A stretch of DNA of 64,000 nt from Porogramme epimiltina (lineage: Eukaryota > Basidiomycota > Agaricomycetes > Polyporales > Polyporaceae). The stretch lies in contig FTLJ01000454.1 in assembly GCA_900155495.1 (NCBI GenBank), positions 56,226 through 120,225 of the forward strand, in the 5' to 3' direction. Shown one piece after another: positions 46,986 to 56,546 of this stretch; position 1 is the stretch's first letter; every line of letters begins with the position of its first letter. The position numbers and the translations under genes were made by a program. Under the pieces are notes generated by a model. That model saw only the letters and a program-made list of their open reading frames with translations. It was not told the DNA's origin and did no database searches.

Positions 46986-47462
46986 GATCAACTTTCCCCG
47001 CACAGGACTTGCAACGGGTCGCGCGCGCGCTGAAGGCTTACCGCGGACGAGAACGCCCGGGTCCTGCACGCACCCCCGCCGCCAACGTGCGAGTTCACGT
47101 TCGAGTGCCTTTGCGCCGGTGAGTGGCCATGTCGTCTCTGCACCGGTATTCTGACCAAAATCCCTGTCGGTGTGTGCGCCCCGAAGCCTCTGAACGCCTC
47201 ATGCCGATGGAAGAGGTCGCGTAGCTCCACCAAGACCAAGCACAGGCCGCACTCAACGGGCTCCTCGCGAAACGTACCGACCGCACGGATACGGCCCCGC
47301 GCAATGAGGTGGGGAGCAAGACATCCACAGCGGCCGACCAGAAGGGCGCGGGGGTGGGTGCACCGGATGCGGCAGCGGGGGCGGACGGAGGGTGCGGGGG
47401 GCGCGAAGGCGGGCAAGGGCGGGAAGAAGAAGAAGCGGTCCGCGCTCGCGAACGCGACACAG

Positions 47463-48079
47463 GCAAGTGTTCTACGCCGACGAGCGCGTCGCGCCGCTCG
47501 ACCACGAAGACTCGAACCACGCGCTCTGCACGCGCGAGCTCTTCGGGAAGCTCCCCGTAGGTGGCCCGCAGCTGACGATCCACACGAACGCCGAGCTCGC
47601 GGACGGCCTCGAGGATCTCGCGGACACGTACGAGAAGGAGCTCGTCGGCGAGTTCGCGGTCAAGGACTCCGCGCGCTTCCCCGTCTCCGACCTCGTCCTA
47701 CTCAGCATCGGGCCCGACGGCCACACCGTGTCGCTCTTCCCCGGTCACGCGCTCCTCACGGAGGACGACCCCTTAGTCGCGTACATCGAGGACAGCCCGA
47801 ATTCGCCCCCGCGCCGTGTCACACTCACGTTCCCCATCTTCAACCACGTCGCGCGCGTTCGTCGCGGCCGGCGCGGGCAAGCAGGACACGCTCCGCACCG
47901 TCCTCGACTCCTCGACAAGTCCGAGGTCGGCCTCCCCACGAGATGTGTCCGCCCCGCGCACCCCGGCCACCTCTACTGGTTCGTGGAGGATGGACGGTGC
48001 AGTGCGGAAGGATGTTATTCGAATTCGGCGAGAGGTGGACGTTTGGAAGAAGTCTTTCGGTTGGAGGATACTAGCATGA
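47463..48079 (+). pseudogene. 6-phosphogluconolactonase fragment, frameshifted
   Basis: The reading begins at an AG/G junction with QVFYADERVAPLDHEDSNHA and continues through DSARFPVSDLVLLSIGPDGH, VSLFPGHALL and VAYIEDSPNSPPRRVTLTFP, clear 6PGL blocks including the active-site GPDGHT. The N-terminal substrate loop (SGGSLP region) is missing. A frameshift at about 47847-47857 moves the continuation FVAAGAGKQDTLRTVLD to another frame. It returns near 47911-47917 (VRPAHPGHLYWFVEDG), and a third shift near 48000 disturbs the end. It cannot give an intact pentose-phosphate enzyme. It sits wholly inside the inverted-repeat element, so it was probably captured. Confidence 0.85.
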
Positions 48080-48261
48080 TGAGGATAGTCGAGTGTATTC
48101 AATTGTCCGGGGATAAGAGCAAGGTGTAGAAGCTCAAATAATTAAACACCCATAGTCGAGAGCAAAGCACATTACATTGTGAAGGCATAACTGAGCTGCC
48201 CAGGCAAGCCACAGCGATGTCGAGTGCATCACACTGAATGTGCTGTGCAGTTTCGTCGATC

Positions 48262-48573
48262 AATAGATTGAGGATAATCCCTTGCCGAACTGGTTTTCGG
48301 GCAGCTCGGGGATCACCAAATAGGGTCGCTTTGGGCGTCCCCCCGGCGATTCGCCGGTGTTTGTTCGTGTTTGGTGCCAGCCGTCGCTGAGAGTTGAGGG
48401 CAGCAAGTTGAGAGTATTTAGCACGTGACATACTAGATCGCATACAACATTGATTAAGCATCATTTACTTATCGATACTACTAATCGCCCGTCCCCCCGC
48501 CTTTCGTATTTCGCCCTCCCCCCTCTATCGGATATCGGCCCTCAACTCGAAGCGTGCGGTGGGTAGGAGCCTG
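48262..48573 (-). repeat. Right terminal inverted repeat
   Basis: Inverted partner of 46678-46985. Divergence from the left copy, including several 1-10 base indels, shows the insertion is not recent. The inner limit is fixed only to within a few bases. Confidence 0.85.
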
Positions 48574-48683
48574 AACAAATTACAGATGCTCGAGAGAACG
48601 TCAGAACGGTTCTGGTGGTGATACATCTCGTCGTACAACAATGGCCTAATCAAGAGGTAACGGGCGGTGATGGACGCGCCCCC

Positions 48684-50146
48684 TTATGCCCACTTCTGAA
48701 CATCTTCGGCGGTAGGACCGGCGGGATCGTCTGAGGCTGCGAGGTTGCATTGGTGGAAAGCCCTAACCTGGTCGGGCGCGAAGGCGCCAACGACTGTATG
48801 CAGTACGCCCCGATTGTGGAAGAGAACGAGGTCCTTCTCGCGCCTATCGGATAGCATCAGTATTTGTATAGATGGAAGGCGGGATCGCGACAGCTCACCA
48901 GTCGTGCGGATATACCAGCTGAGGCGAAAAATTAACGTCGCGTGATGAGAAGGATCGGGCAGAAGCACTCACCTTGGGCGCAATGGCGGGGCGCTGCATC
49001 TTGTAGAGCAGGTCTCGGACTTCTTTGATGTCCTTGAGGTGCGCACCGTCTGGGTATAGAGCACCCTCACGTTTGGCACCTTCCGGTAGCGAGGCAATGA
49101 GAAGCTCAGCAACGCCGCAGGGATGCACTTGGAAGTGCAACTCTCCAGTCACAGGGTTCTTCCAGAGCTGGAGAGCTTCGTTCAACACAGTAGTCGGGGA
49201 CAGGTGTACCGCTAGACGCACCATGGGGAGAACCTTAACCTTCGCCTCCTCCCAGGGAGGGAGCTCATCCAATGGCATCTCCAGGCCCTCTGACATGATA
49301 CCGAGTCCGGTCGGGAGAGCGTGCGCAGGTGCCATCCACACATAGGGGTGGGGCGAGTACCTGACCTTAGCGCGCACCGCGACGCTCTTCAGTTCTGGCG
49401 GGAGAATATCGAACATCGTCTTGCCGTCCACGAAGGCCGTCGTGCCGAGAGGGACGTCAAGTTCATCTCCTGTGCCGTCGTCGTAGCGCACTATCTGGCG
49501 CGGCCCTTGCGGGACTGTCACACCATAGAGCGTCGTCACCTTGGGGGGCGACAAGTTGTACAGAGCCGCGTCGATGTGCCATCGGTAGTAGCGGGTGTAG
49601 CCCTTGGCCTCGTCCTCAGGCGAGACGCGCGTCCCGTGGAAAGTGGTGTGAGAGGGATGCTTGAGCTTCGCCTCGGCGAGACCTTCGTGGTTGTACACCA
49701 TGCCGTTGCCGATGAGCTGTACCTGGGGCACACGAGGAATGGTCTTGAGATCAGGGTGAAGGATGGACTTCTTCTCTCCCCCCGTCTTGTTGTTCCCGTG
49801 TCCATAGCTCTCGGACGAGGGGTCAAAGGCCTGACATGGTGTGTGAGGGGCGAAGCATAGGATTGGTGCGCATGCAGTACGTACCTTGGTCAAAGCATAC
49901 TGCTGCTCGGGGGAGACGTCTGCATCTCGAAAGAGAAGCGCACCGTGCTGATCGTCTGTAACTCAGTGAGCTGATTCGTCTCTCATGGTGCGCTGTAGTG
50001 ACCTTGTAGAGGAGATCGTGGACCTCCTTAAACTCCTCCGGGGAGAGTGCGCCAGGGTTCACACCCCTCACTTCTCTACCGAAGTCCTTGAGCTTCTCGG
50101 CGTCAGCGGTGGGGGGCGCGGGCAGTGGGAAAACCTCGATGGCCAT
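48684..50146 (-). CDS. Fe(II)/alpha-ketoglutarate dioxygenase, XanA type
   Basis: Five exons: complement(join(48684..48843,48899..48918,48973..49830,49885..49947,50003..50146)), 414 residues. It has the TauD/TfdA fold: HGALLFRDADVSPEQQYALT, KTIPRVPQVQLIGNG, YYRWHIDAALYNLSPPKVTT (HxD iron ligands), RYSPHPYVWMAPAHALPTG and the distal histidine region DLVLFHNRGVLHTVVGAFAP. The last two blocks match fungal xanthine dioxygenase (XanA), which turns xanthine into uric acid in the cytosol using alpha-ketoglutarate and oxygen. Another TauD-type substrate remains possible. It is divergent from centrin. Confidence 0.85.
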
Positions 50147-50872
50147 CGTCTTCGGTGATGTATGGAAGTGGTTCACACGGCGGTGGGCAAAGGCGGGCAG
50201 AAGGGGGCTGGAATAGCGAACGGCGGTGGTGGTCGAGGGAGAAGACCAGAGAACGACCCTGGGCAGCTCATTTAAGCAGGCGTGCCGCGCAATGCGCCGT
50301 CCGTGTCGGAGTCCCGACCCGCCCAGCCTGGAATTGCTTATCAGTTTTACGATAGCCTCCGCACGAGCGGCAGACGCGAAGAGAGTCGGGAAAGGCATCG
50401 TGGTTTTGGTGTGCTTTCTCTCGTACGAGGTCCTCGGATCTTAAGCACTCAAGCGACTATATGGGGACTCCACTAACGTCATAAGCCCTGCTGCGTGGCG
50501 GCTTCGAGCTCTAAGCTCTATTGAACAGAGAGCTCGAGTATACCGAGGCTGCTCATGTTGGGCTAAGTGCTCAGGGAAGTGATATGAGGCGTTTTTCGCT
50601 TGAAACTTGTGCCTTCATAAAGGCGATCATCAGAGTGTGGGGAAGCATGTGTTCAGATAAGGGCATGTCCTCGCCAAGGATGCTTCAAGGTTAGGGGTAA
50701 ATCACGTGTGCGACACGCTTCAACAGGCGCAGGTTCCGGACACGCGACGCGTCGACGATCCTCTGTCTCTTCCTTCGACTCTTCCGACGCGTTTTTTCCC
50801 TCTCGAATCTCACATCACGCTCTATACGCGTAGAAGCCCGCACTCAACTGGAGCTCATTAAACTCGTTGCTC
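50147..50872. other. Divergent intergenic, dioxygenase and centrin
   Basis: 726 bases holding both promoters. Short ORFs only. Confidence 0.5.
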
Positions 50873-51604
50873 ATGTATAACACGGCGGCCCAGAAAGCCA
50901 AGCGGCGTACCCATGCACGCCCCGAACTCTCCGACGAGCAGAAACAGGAGATCAAAGAGGCATTCGAACTCTTCGACACCGACAAGGATGGCTCCGTAGA
51001 CTATCACGAGCTTAAGGTCGCAATGCGCGCTCTCGGATTTGACCTCAAGAAAGCCGAGGTACTCAAAATCCTTCGCGACCACGACAAGACGGGACACGGG
51101 CTGCTGGAATTTGAGGATTTCGTCAAAATTAGTACGTGTGGCAGCCATTTATCTATCGTCTGCGCTTTCGTTGCCATTAGAGTGGGCTTAGCTGACTGAA
51201 GCTCGTTTGCCCTCCGGAATGCCCTCCGTAACCACCACACTTTAGTGAGCGAACGAATCCTAGCTCGTGATCCCATGGAGGAGATTCGGAGAGCATTCCA
51301 GCTGTTTGACGATGACAACACGGGGAAGATCAGTCTACGGAATCTTCGGCGTGTGGCAAAGGAGATTGGAGACAGACTAGAGGATGAAGAATTGTGAGTG
51401 CTCCCCCTGCCCTTCCCACCCGGTGCCTCTTCACCACCCAACTTTGGGACACAGTCCGAACTATGTGGTCCTCTCATTGCCATATGCTAGTACTGATATA
51501 GCGCTCTTGTCAATAGGCAGGCGATGATCGACGAGTTCGACCTCGACCAGGACGGCGAGATCAATGAGCAAGAATTCTTTGCCATCATGACAGACGATGC
51601 GTAG
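50873..51604 (+). CDS. Centrin (caltractin / Cdc31)
   Basis: Three exons, join(50873..51131,51246..51393,51517..51604), 164 residues. A short basic N-terminus is followed by [20 protein letters not shown] and four EF-hands: [38 protein letters not shown] and [14 protein letters not shown]1 and EF4 look fully competent for calcium; the middle two have substitutions at coordinating positions. It ends [10 protein letters not shown]. It is a spindle-pole-body duplication protein, also part of the nuclear-pore mRNA export complex. The ATG at 50873 is chosen over an upstream non-ATG extension. Confidence 0.95.
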
Positions 51605-53474
51605 CCTCGTGGTCTACCCCATTCCGGTACGAATTTCTGTAAAGACTACAAGACCTCACAGCACTTGCTGAGCTAGGCCGTGCATTGCCCGCTAGTTTCA
51701 GATTCCGGCGTACGCCGTCTTAGTGTCACCCCATTTCCGTCTGTCATCTGCCCTCGTGTTATCGCGTCTAGTCTATCCTCCCCGCTGCTTTCGTGTCGTC
51801 ATTGGTCCGCTGATCCATGCAATATCATTGTGAGTTCATGTAGCCCCACATATCCGCCGTACCTGACGTCTATCTGCTAGTTCTCTAGCACTAGTCGTTG
51901 CAATCCTCGGACCATAGACATGTACCAACGTAATTGCTGTACAATATCTCCCTATATGATGTCCCGAATGCGGCATGCCACATTGCCAGCAGAAACCTCG
52001 GCGCCCGGGCGTCCCACAGGTTGTTCGCGGTCTAGAACCACTAACCACGAAAAACGTCAACGGTCCAGACGCACTTTTGTGGAAGTATCATTGCGCGAGG
52101 CTTGCGACAAAATGACTCGATGTTACGGAGATAGGTCCATATCGTCTCCAAGCTCCATACAGACTAACAGACTCGCTATGCCCGAATACCTTCACTCCCT
52201 GCTTCGGCCGGGAGGCGACAGACTGCCGGCGATTACTGGCCTATCGCGTCTTGAAAGGCATGCGGTATCGTTTGCATCCGCGGCGTCTCCGTCCATTCCC
52301 CACCCCAGCTCACAGCGCGGAGCTGGGCTGGAGCACGGACGGCGACTCAACGCCTTGCGCGCAGTGGTCACCTAGCGGGTGCTTGGCTCTACCGCTGCCC
52401 GGTAATCAACGCGGTCTTGGTCGCACCGAATCGTGGCGCTGGTAGATGTGGAGCGGCTGCAGGCTATGGGCCGCCATCGCGCGGAGAGGAGGGGAGGCGC
52501 GACGGTCGCTACTCGTCCGCGGCCCGGCGAGCCATGACCGCTAGTGGGATGAGATGCGGGCGGCCCGCTCTATCTACTACCGTCCAGCCTAGGCCTCCGT
52601 AGACTTGTAGATGGCGCGTATGTGGCGGACAATCATCTAGCGGGGCGAACAACCAACAGATGATACACAGCAGGTCTGTCGGTCGGGCTGATCGCCGCCG
52701 TTGTCGCGAACCCCATTAGCGGGCGTTCCGACTGTCAATGAGAGAAAAGATACGCAGCGTCCCGAGCCTCGTCGCCAGCGGACGTGTTAGCCACGGCCGC
52801 CCGGGCGGCGCGCGCGCACAGAAAATCCGGCGTTACCGAAGCCGCGGGGGACGACAACAACAACAGCCCACAAGTCTCGGATAGAGCGCAGCGAAACGTT
52901 CTCCCGGGCCACCGCACCACCACCACCGCGGCCCAGGTGCAGTCCAGGCGCCCCGCCGCCGCCGCCGCTCGCGCACACGGGCCTCCGGGCGTGCGCGTCG
53001 CCCGGCAGGTGCTTGTGCGTGTTACCGTTGGAACAGAGTTCGGCTCGGGGGCGCGCGCGCGTTGGCCACGGGGGTCGGGCGTCGGTGGCCGGCCGAGGCT
53101 AAGCTGTTCTGCGCCACTCGGAGCTCCAGAAATGTCAAGAAAGTACTAGCCGGGGCGTGACCAGACCAGTGCACAGGACGCGCGCCGCCGTAACGGGCTC
53201 CGAGCCGCTCGCGTCATGCGACGCCTGTCATCATCGCGATTCACGAGTCCCACCCACGCGTCACCGCGGCGCGGCGCGGCGATCCAGGACGAGGACCCGG
53301 ATGCCCCTCTGGATATCCGCGCCCCTGCGCGACGCCGCGAAAACGCACAGCGCGCTCCGCTCTTTGGCTCTCGGGTCCAATCTGGCGCTGCGGGCGGCTC
53401 TGGGCCCGAGGGGGGCGTGACCGCACTCGTCCCTCTGGCACCGAACAAAACAAGCCACAAAAGCCAAACGACAC
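51605..53474. other. 1.9 kb gene-free stretch
   Basis: Between centrin and the retrotransposon. The right half is very GC-rich with many overlapping chance ORFs on both strands. I find no domain, tRNA or repeat pair. The last five bases (GACAC, 53470-53474) flank the 3' LTR and may be one copy of its target duplication. Confidence 0.5.
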
Positions 53475-53730
53475 TGTAAAGGTTTTGAGGGCGCTCGTCA
53501 CACCGTACGCTGCGTTCGACCAAGTAGATAGCCTGGTAGCAAGGTACAATGTGAAAAAGAGCTGAGCGACGTCCCAGTCGCTCAGCCTTTATATACTACT
53601 CTCGCGCCACCACCGCTCGAACCCTTTCGCCTGATCCTTCGCCCGACGCGCGCCCTTGCGCGCGCGCGCGCGCGCACCTCGCGCGCGCCCGATAAGCCCG
53701 ACCAGTCACGTGGTCACGTGCGTCCTTACA
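53475..53730 (-). repeat. 3' LTR
   Basis: 256 bp with TGTAAGG at its 5' end and CCTTTACA at its 3' end in element orientation. It carries two CACGTG sites near the 5' end, a (GC)n run (about 53655-53677), a TATA box and a strong hairpin. The limits are set by the repeat at the right edge and by the polypurine tract. Confidence 0.93.
53561..53596 (-). promoter_or_regulatory. LTR TATA box and adjacent hairpin
   Basis: On the minus strand TATATAAAG (53588-53596) is followed at once by GCTGAGCGAC TGGGAC GTCGCTCAGC, a perfect 10 bp stem (53577-53586 with 53561-53570) and 6 base loop. Transcription starting about 25 bases after the TATA box would begin in or just after the hairpin. Confidence 0.75.
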
Positions 53731-53743
53731 CCCTCCCCCTCTG
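53731..53743 (-). other. Polypurine tract
   Basis: Reads AGAGGGGGAGGG on the minus strand directly before the 3' LTR, the usual primer site for plus-strand synthesis. Confidence 0.85.
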
Positions 53744-53930
53744 GATGACGATGGGAGGAGTGCGCGAGTCCGCGTGGAATTGAGGGTGAACGAAGCGCGA
53801 GCAAATGAAGCTCGCGCGGATAGTGCGCACGAAGCACAGTCATCCATGAATTAGATAATATTGAAGGTACCGTGCGGCGAGCATGCGCTCGCCCGGTCGC
53901 GATAGACTACGGGGCGTGGCGGTGATCACA

Positions 53931-56396
53931 TCAAGTGCTCGCCGGGGACGGGGCGGATGTCCCTGAGGGACTTCCGCCCGAAGTGTCCACCTCCATCGCG
54001 GACGGCGAGGGTGCTGAGCTACCTTCGCCAGGGTGGGCCGCGCTGAGCGTCTCAGGTTGGAGGACCGTAGTGGCAGTGCTGTCGGCGCTCGCGGTGGGCG
54101 CGTCGCGTTCCTCGCGTGCGCGCGGGAGTTCGGCAGGGGGAGGCGCCTCGCCCGCACTTGCGGGGTCGTCGTCGATGCGCGCGAGTTCGTGGTTGGGGCG
54201 CGATGCCTCGACGTCCATGCGCGCAGGGTCGACGCCGTCGTGCGACTCGTCTGGGTCGGGTGATTCGTCGTCGGATGAGTCGCTGGGGGAGTCGGAGTCC
54301 TGGGGTTGCCGCGCGAGCGGGCGCGACTTCTCCGTGGCCCCTGCGGCGCGCCATTCGCGAGCCCAGGGCGCGAGCCGTTGTAGTTCTGTATCCGATATCC
54401 CAACGTCCGCGAGGTACTGGATGACTTCCTCGCGCGTGGGTGGTAGCGATCCGTCGTATGGGACGACCTGGTAGGAGGGAGTGCGGTCGCCGCGGCGCGC
54501 CCTCACGTCGCGGATGACGTCATCTGGGTTGGCGAGCGCGCTCGCGAAGCGCGAGAGGATGCTCTCGCGCTCGCCGCGCGCGCGCTCGCCTTCGGTCACC
54601 TGCTTGAATAGTAGGTGGGACGCCACCGTGTCTTCGACGATAGTCCCGTCCGCGCGGCGTTGGATGCCGCGGATAGAGTTCCCCACCGCGTTCATCCATT
54701 CGATCCAGCGCGCGGGGGGGTCACTACCGTGCGGGGGCGAGGGCTTCGCCTTCCCGCCCTTTCGCGGGGTCCGCCCGCGCCCAATGTCGAACCAGGCCGG
54801 AGAGTGCCAGTTCGCCAGCAACCATTGCTGAGCGGGCGTGCGGTCCTGGTGCTTGCGCTGGTTCGCGGCGTTACTCCAGGACCGTATCTGGCTGACGAGC
54901 TGTCTGCCATTCGTCTCGTCCTGCGCGAGGCTCGTGAAGCGCTTCAGCGTCTCGAGGTCCTCGGGCATCTCGTCTGGTGCGACGACACCCGTAGTGGCTG
55001 TGCTGGGGGCGGAGCTCTCATCGCTGGGCGATGAGCGCGCGGGCGCGCGGGCACGCGATGGCCCTGCGCCGTTGGTGTCGCGTGGCCTTGATCGGTAATT
55101 CCTCGACGAGCTGATGAACTCGTCGACGCGCCGGTCGTATTCGTCGCTGTCCCAGCGGCCCATGCCGTCGTACGAATGGTCGCGAGGGTGGCGGCCTCCT
55201 CGGAACGGCGGCCCCCAGGGCGGGTAGTACCCGCCGTACGGCGGGGGCGCTCCATAGTACCCGTCGTGCGCGTGCGGCGCTCCGTAGTACTCGTGTGCGT
55301 GCGGTGGGTGATGGGGGTACCGATTCCCCTGTACCGCCCCCCCCCCTCTGTACGGCGCTCCAGCCGTACCACCACGGGGAGGAGGTGCGCCCATGCCCCT
55401 CTCGTCGGGGCGCGCGCGCCGCGGGGACGCCGACCGGCGGTCGGATCCGCGTCCGCTGGAGCGCGCCCTGCGCTTCTCGTTCCTGCGCTGCTCGCGCTCC
55501 TCGTCTCCCATCTCCACATCCGCGTCGCGTCTGTCTCCGTGACGCCCGTTCTGGTGCTCCTGCCGTCCCCGCCCATCGCGGCCGTCAGCCTCCCGGCGCA
55601 GGTCGCGATCCGGTCGCGCGCGAGCCCCATGCTCGCGCGGGGGCGCGGGGGGCTGTGCCCGCGCGCCTGGCCCCGGCCCCGCGGATGCGGGTGGCGGGTC
55701 GCGCCCTTCCAGGACGGCCCGCTGCCTCTGCAGATCCCGCCGATTGGGTTCCTCGGCTTCCCAGACCCGCTTATACCATTCCCGCATCATCGCGCGGGCC
55801 TTGTCCAGCGCGGGCGGCGTGATGTCGGCCGTGTCGATCAGCATCGCGGGCATGTTCTCCTCGTTGTTGAGGAGGTCCAGGCCGCGCGCCATCCGCAGCT
55901 GCTGGAGCGTGTCGCGCAGATGGGCCAGCTCGCGGTCCTGCTCGCGGACGCGCTCCGCGAGCCCCGCTATCACTTGCTGTGGGCCGTCCAGCTCCTCGGG
56001 GGCCTCTGCCCGCGCGAGGTCAGCCATGGCGAGCCCGTGGCCCTCGGTGAGGCCGACGCGCCGCCCCTCGGCGTAACCACGGTCGTGGTCTTCTTTTGCC
56101 AGCCGCGCGCGCGCGTCCTGGAGGGACGCGCAGCCAAGGCGGTCCGCCGCGTTGATGTGGTCCAGGAACGCGGAGCACATCACGCACCCGTGGGGGTGCG
56201 CGCACGTGCGTTGCTCCTCGTGTGCCACCCATGGGGCCGCCTGGATGGGCCTCATGTCGGTGGGCTCCGACGTCGCCGCCGTGGTGTCCACACTGGGTGC
56301 GTCGTCTTCGGGGCGGGATTTCTCCTTGCCCCGTTTTTTACGGGATGAGCCATCGCGGTTCATCCCCTTGTTCTTGTTCGGATTGTCGTTTGCCAT
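53931..56396 (-). CDS. Retrotransposon ORF3, unknown function
   Basis: 821 residues, own ATG at 56396, 150 bases after the pol stop. The N-terminus is basic and Asn/Lys-rich and is followed by TCAHPHGCVMCSAFL, a possible metal site. Next comes a helical part (ERVREQDRELAHLRDTLQQL). Then there is an Arg/Asp-rich disordered region and a Gly/Tyr/Pro/His repeat area (HAHDGYYGAPPPYGGYYPPW). A more ordered block follows (LKRFTSLAQDETNGRQLVSQ, WLLANWHSPAWFDIGRGR, ARWIEWMNAVGNSIRGIQRR), and the tail is acidic. There is no signal peptide or membrane helix, so it is not envelope-like. I recognise no family. A large opposite-strand ORF is a GC shadow. Confidence 0.85.
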   Translation of the reverse strand: MANDNPNKNKGMNRDGSSRKKRGKEKSRPEDDAPSVDTTAATSEPTDMRPIQAAPWVAHEEQRTCAHPHGCVMCSAFLDHINAADRLGCASLQDARARLAKEDHDRGYAEGRRVGLTEGHGLAMADLARAEAPEELDGPQQVIAGLAERVREQDRELAHLRDTLQQLRMARGLDLLNNEENMPAMLIDTADITPPALDKARAMMREWYKRVWEAEEPNRRDLQRQRAVLEGRDPPPASAGPGPGARAQPPAPPREHGARARPDRDLRREADGRDGRGRQEHQNGRHGDRRDADVEMGDEEREQRRNEKRRARSSGRGSDRRSASPRRARPDERGMGAPPPRGGTAGAPYRGGGAVQGNRYPHHPPHAHEYYGAPHAHDGYYGAPPPYGGYYPPWGPPFRGGRHPRDHSYDGMGRWDSDEYDRRVDEFISSSRNYRSRPRDTNGAGPSRARAPARSSPSDESSAPSTATTGVVAPDEMPEDLETLKRFTSLAQDETNGRQLVSQIRSWSNAANQRKHQDRTPAQQWLLANWHSPAWFDIGRGRTPRKGGKAKPSPPHGSDPPARWIEWMNAVGNSIRGIQRRADGTIVEDTVASHLLFKQVTEGERARGERESILSRFASALANPDDVIRDVRARRGDRTPSYQVVPYDGSLPPTREEVIQYLADVGISDTELQRLAPWAREWRAAGATEKSRPLARQPQDSDSPSDSSDDESPDPDESHDGVDPARMDVEASRPNHELARIDDDPASAGEAPPPAELPRAREERDAPTASADSTATTVLQPETLSAAHPGEGSSAPSPSAMEVDTSGGSPSGTSAPSPAST

Positions 56397-56546
56397 ATCG
56401 AGCTATCGAAGAGCGTAGTTGGGGCGCAGTTAAGCTTTTTAGGCGAGGTGATGTACAGGGGAGGTGAAGGAAGTTTGATGGCCTCCGAAGTTCCTGGTGA
56501 TGGCAGATCACATCGGGAACTGTACAGTTTAGTGGCGCTGAGCGGA

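Larger units (their letters stand above)
46678..48573. mobile_element. Nonautonomous Pack-MULE-like element with captured gene fragment
   Basis: The 1,896 bp unit is bounded by long inverted repeats that start CAGGCTCCTACCC at the left and end GGGTAGGAGCCTG at the right. Directly outside are identical 9 bp sequences AACAAATTA (46669-46677 and 48574-48582), read as a target-site duplication. Long terminal inverted repeats and a 9 bp duplication are the marks of Mutator-like elements. There is no transposase ORF. The interior holds a frameshifted piece of a host 6-phosphogluconolactonase gene, as in Pack-MULEs of plants. The superfamily assignment is inference from structure only; a hAT origin (8 bp duplication, short repeats) fits less well. 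Confidence 0.7.

Noticed and set aside
47392..48129. The 245-codon ORF as an intact 6-phosphogluconolactonase gene
   Set aside because: The N-terminal substrate-binding part is missing, and conserved segments jump between frames at three places; neither sequencing error nor introns explain all of them.
46678..48573. The inverted repeats as two solo LTRs in opposite orientation
   Set aside because: The outer ends lack TG...CA, and a single 9 bp duplication flanks the whole unit, not each repeat separately.
52244..53479. Several 60-125-codon ORFs beside the retrotransposon
   Set aside because: Overlapping frames on both strands in very GC-rich DNA, with no domain or splice-linked extension.
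55176..56348. 390-codon plus-strand ORF opposite retrotransposon ORF3
   Set aside because: The region is about 70% GC and stop codons are rare in all frames. The product is low-complexity and arginine/proline-rich, while the minus strand gives the ordered ORF3 with its own ATG.
53931..56396. ORF3 as a retroviral-type envelope gene
   Set aside because: No signal peptide, no transmembrane helix and no fusion-type hydrophobic segment; the protein is hydrophilic throughout.
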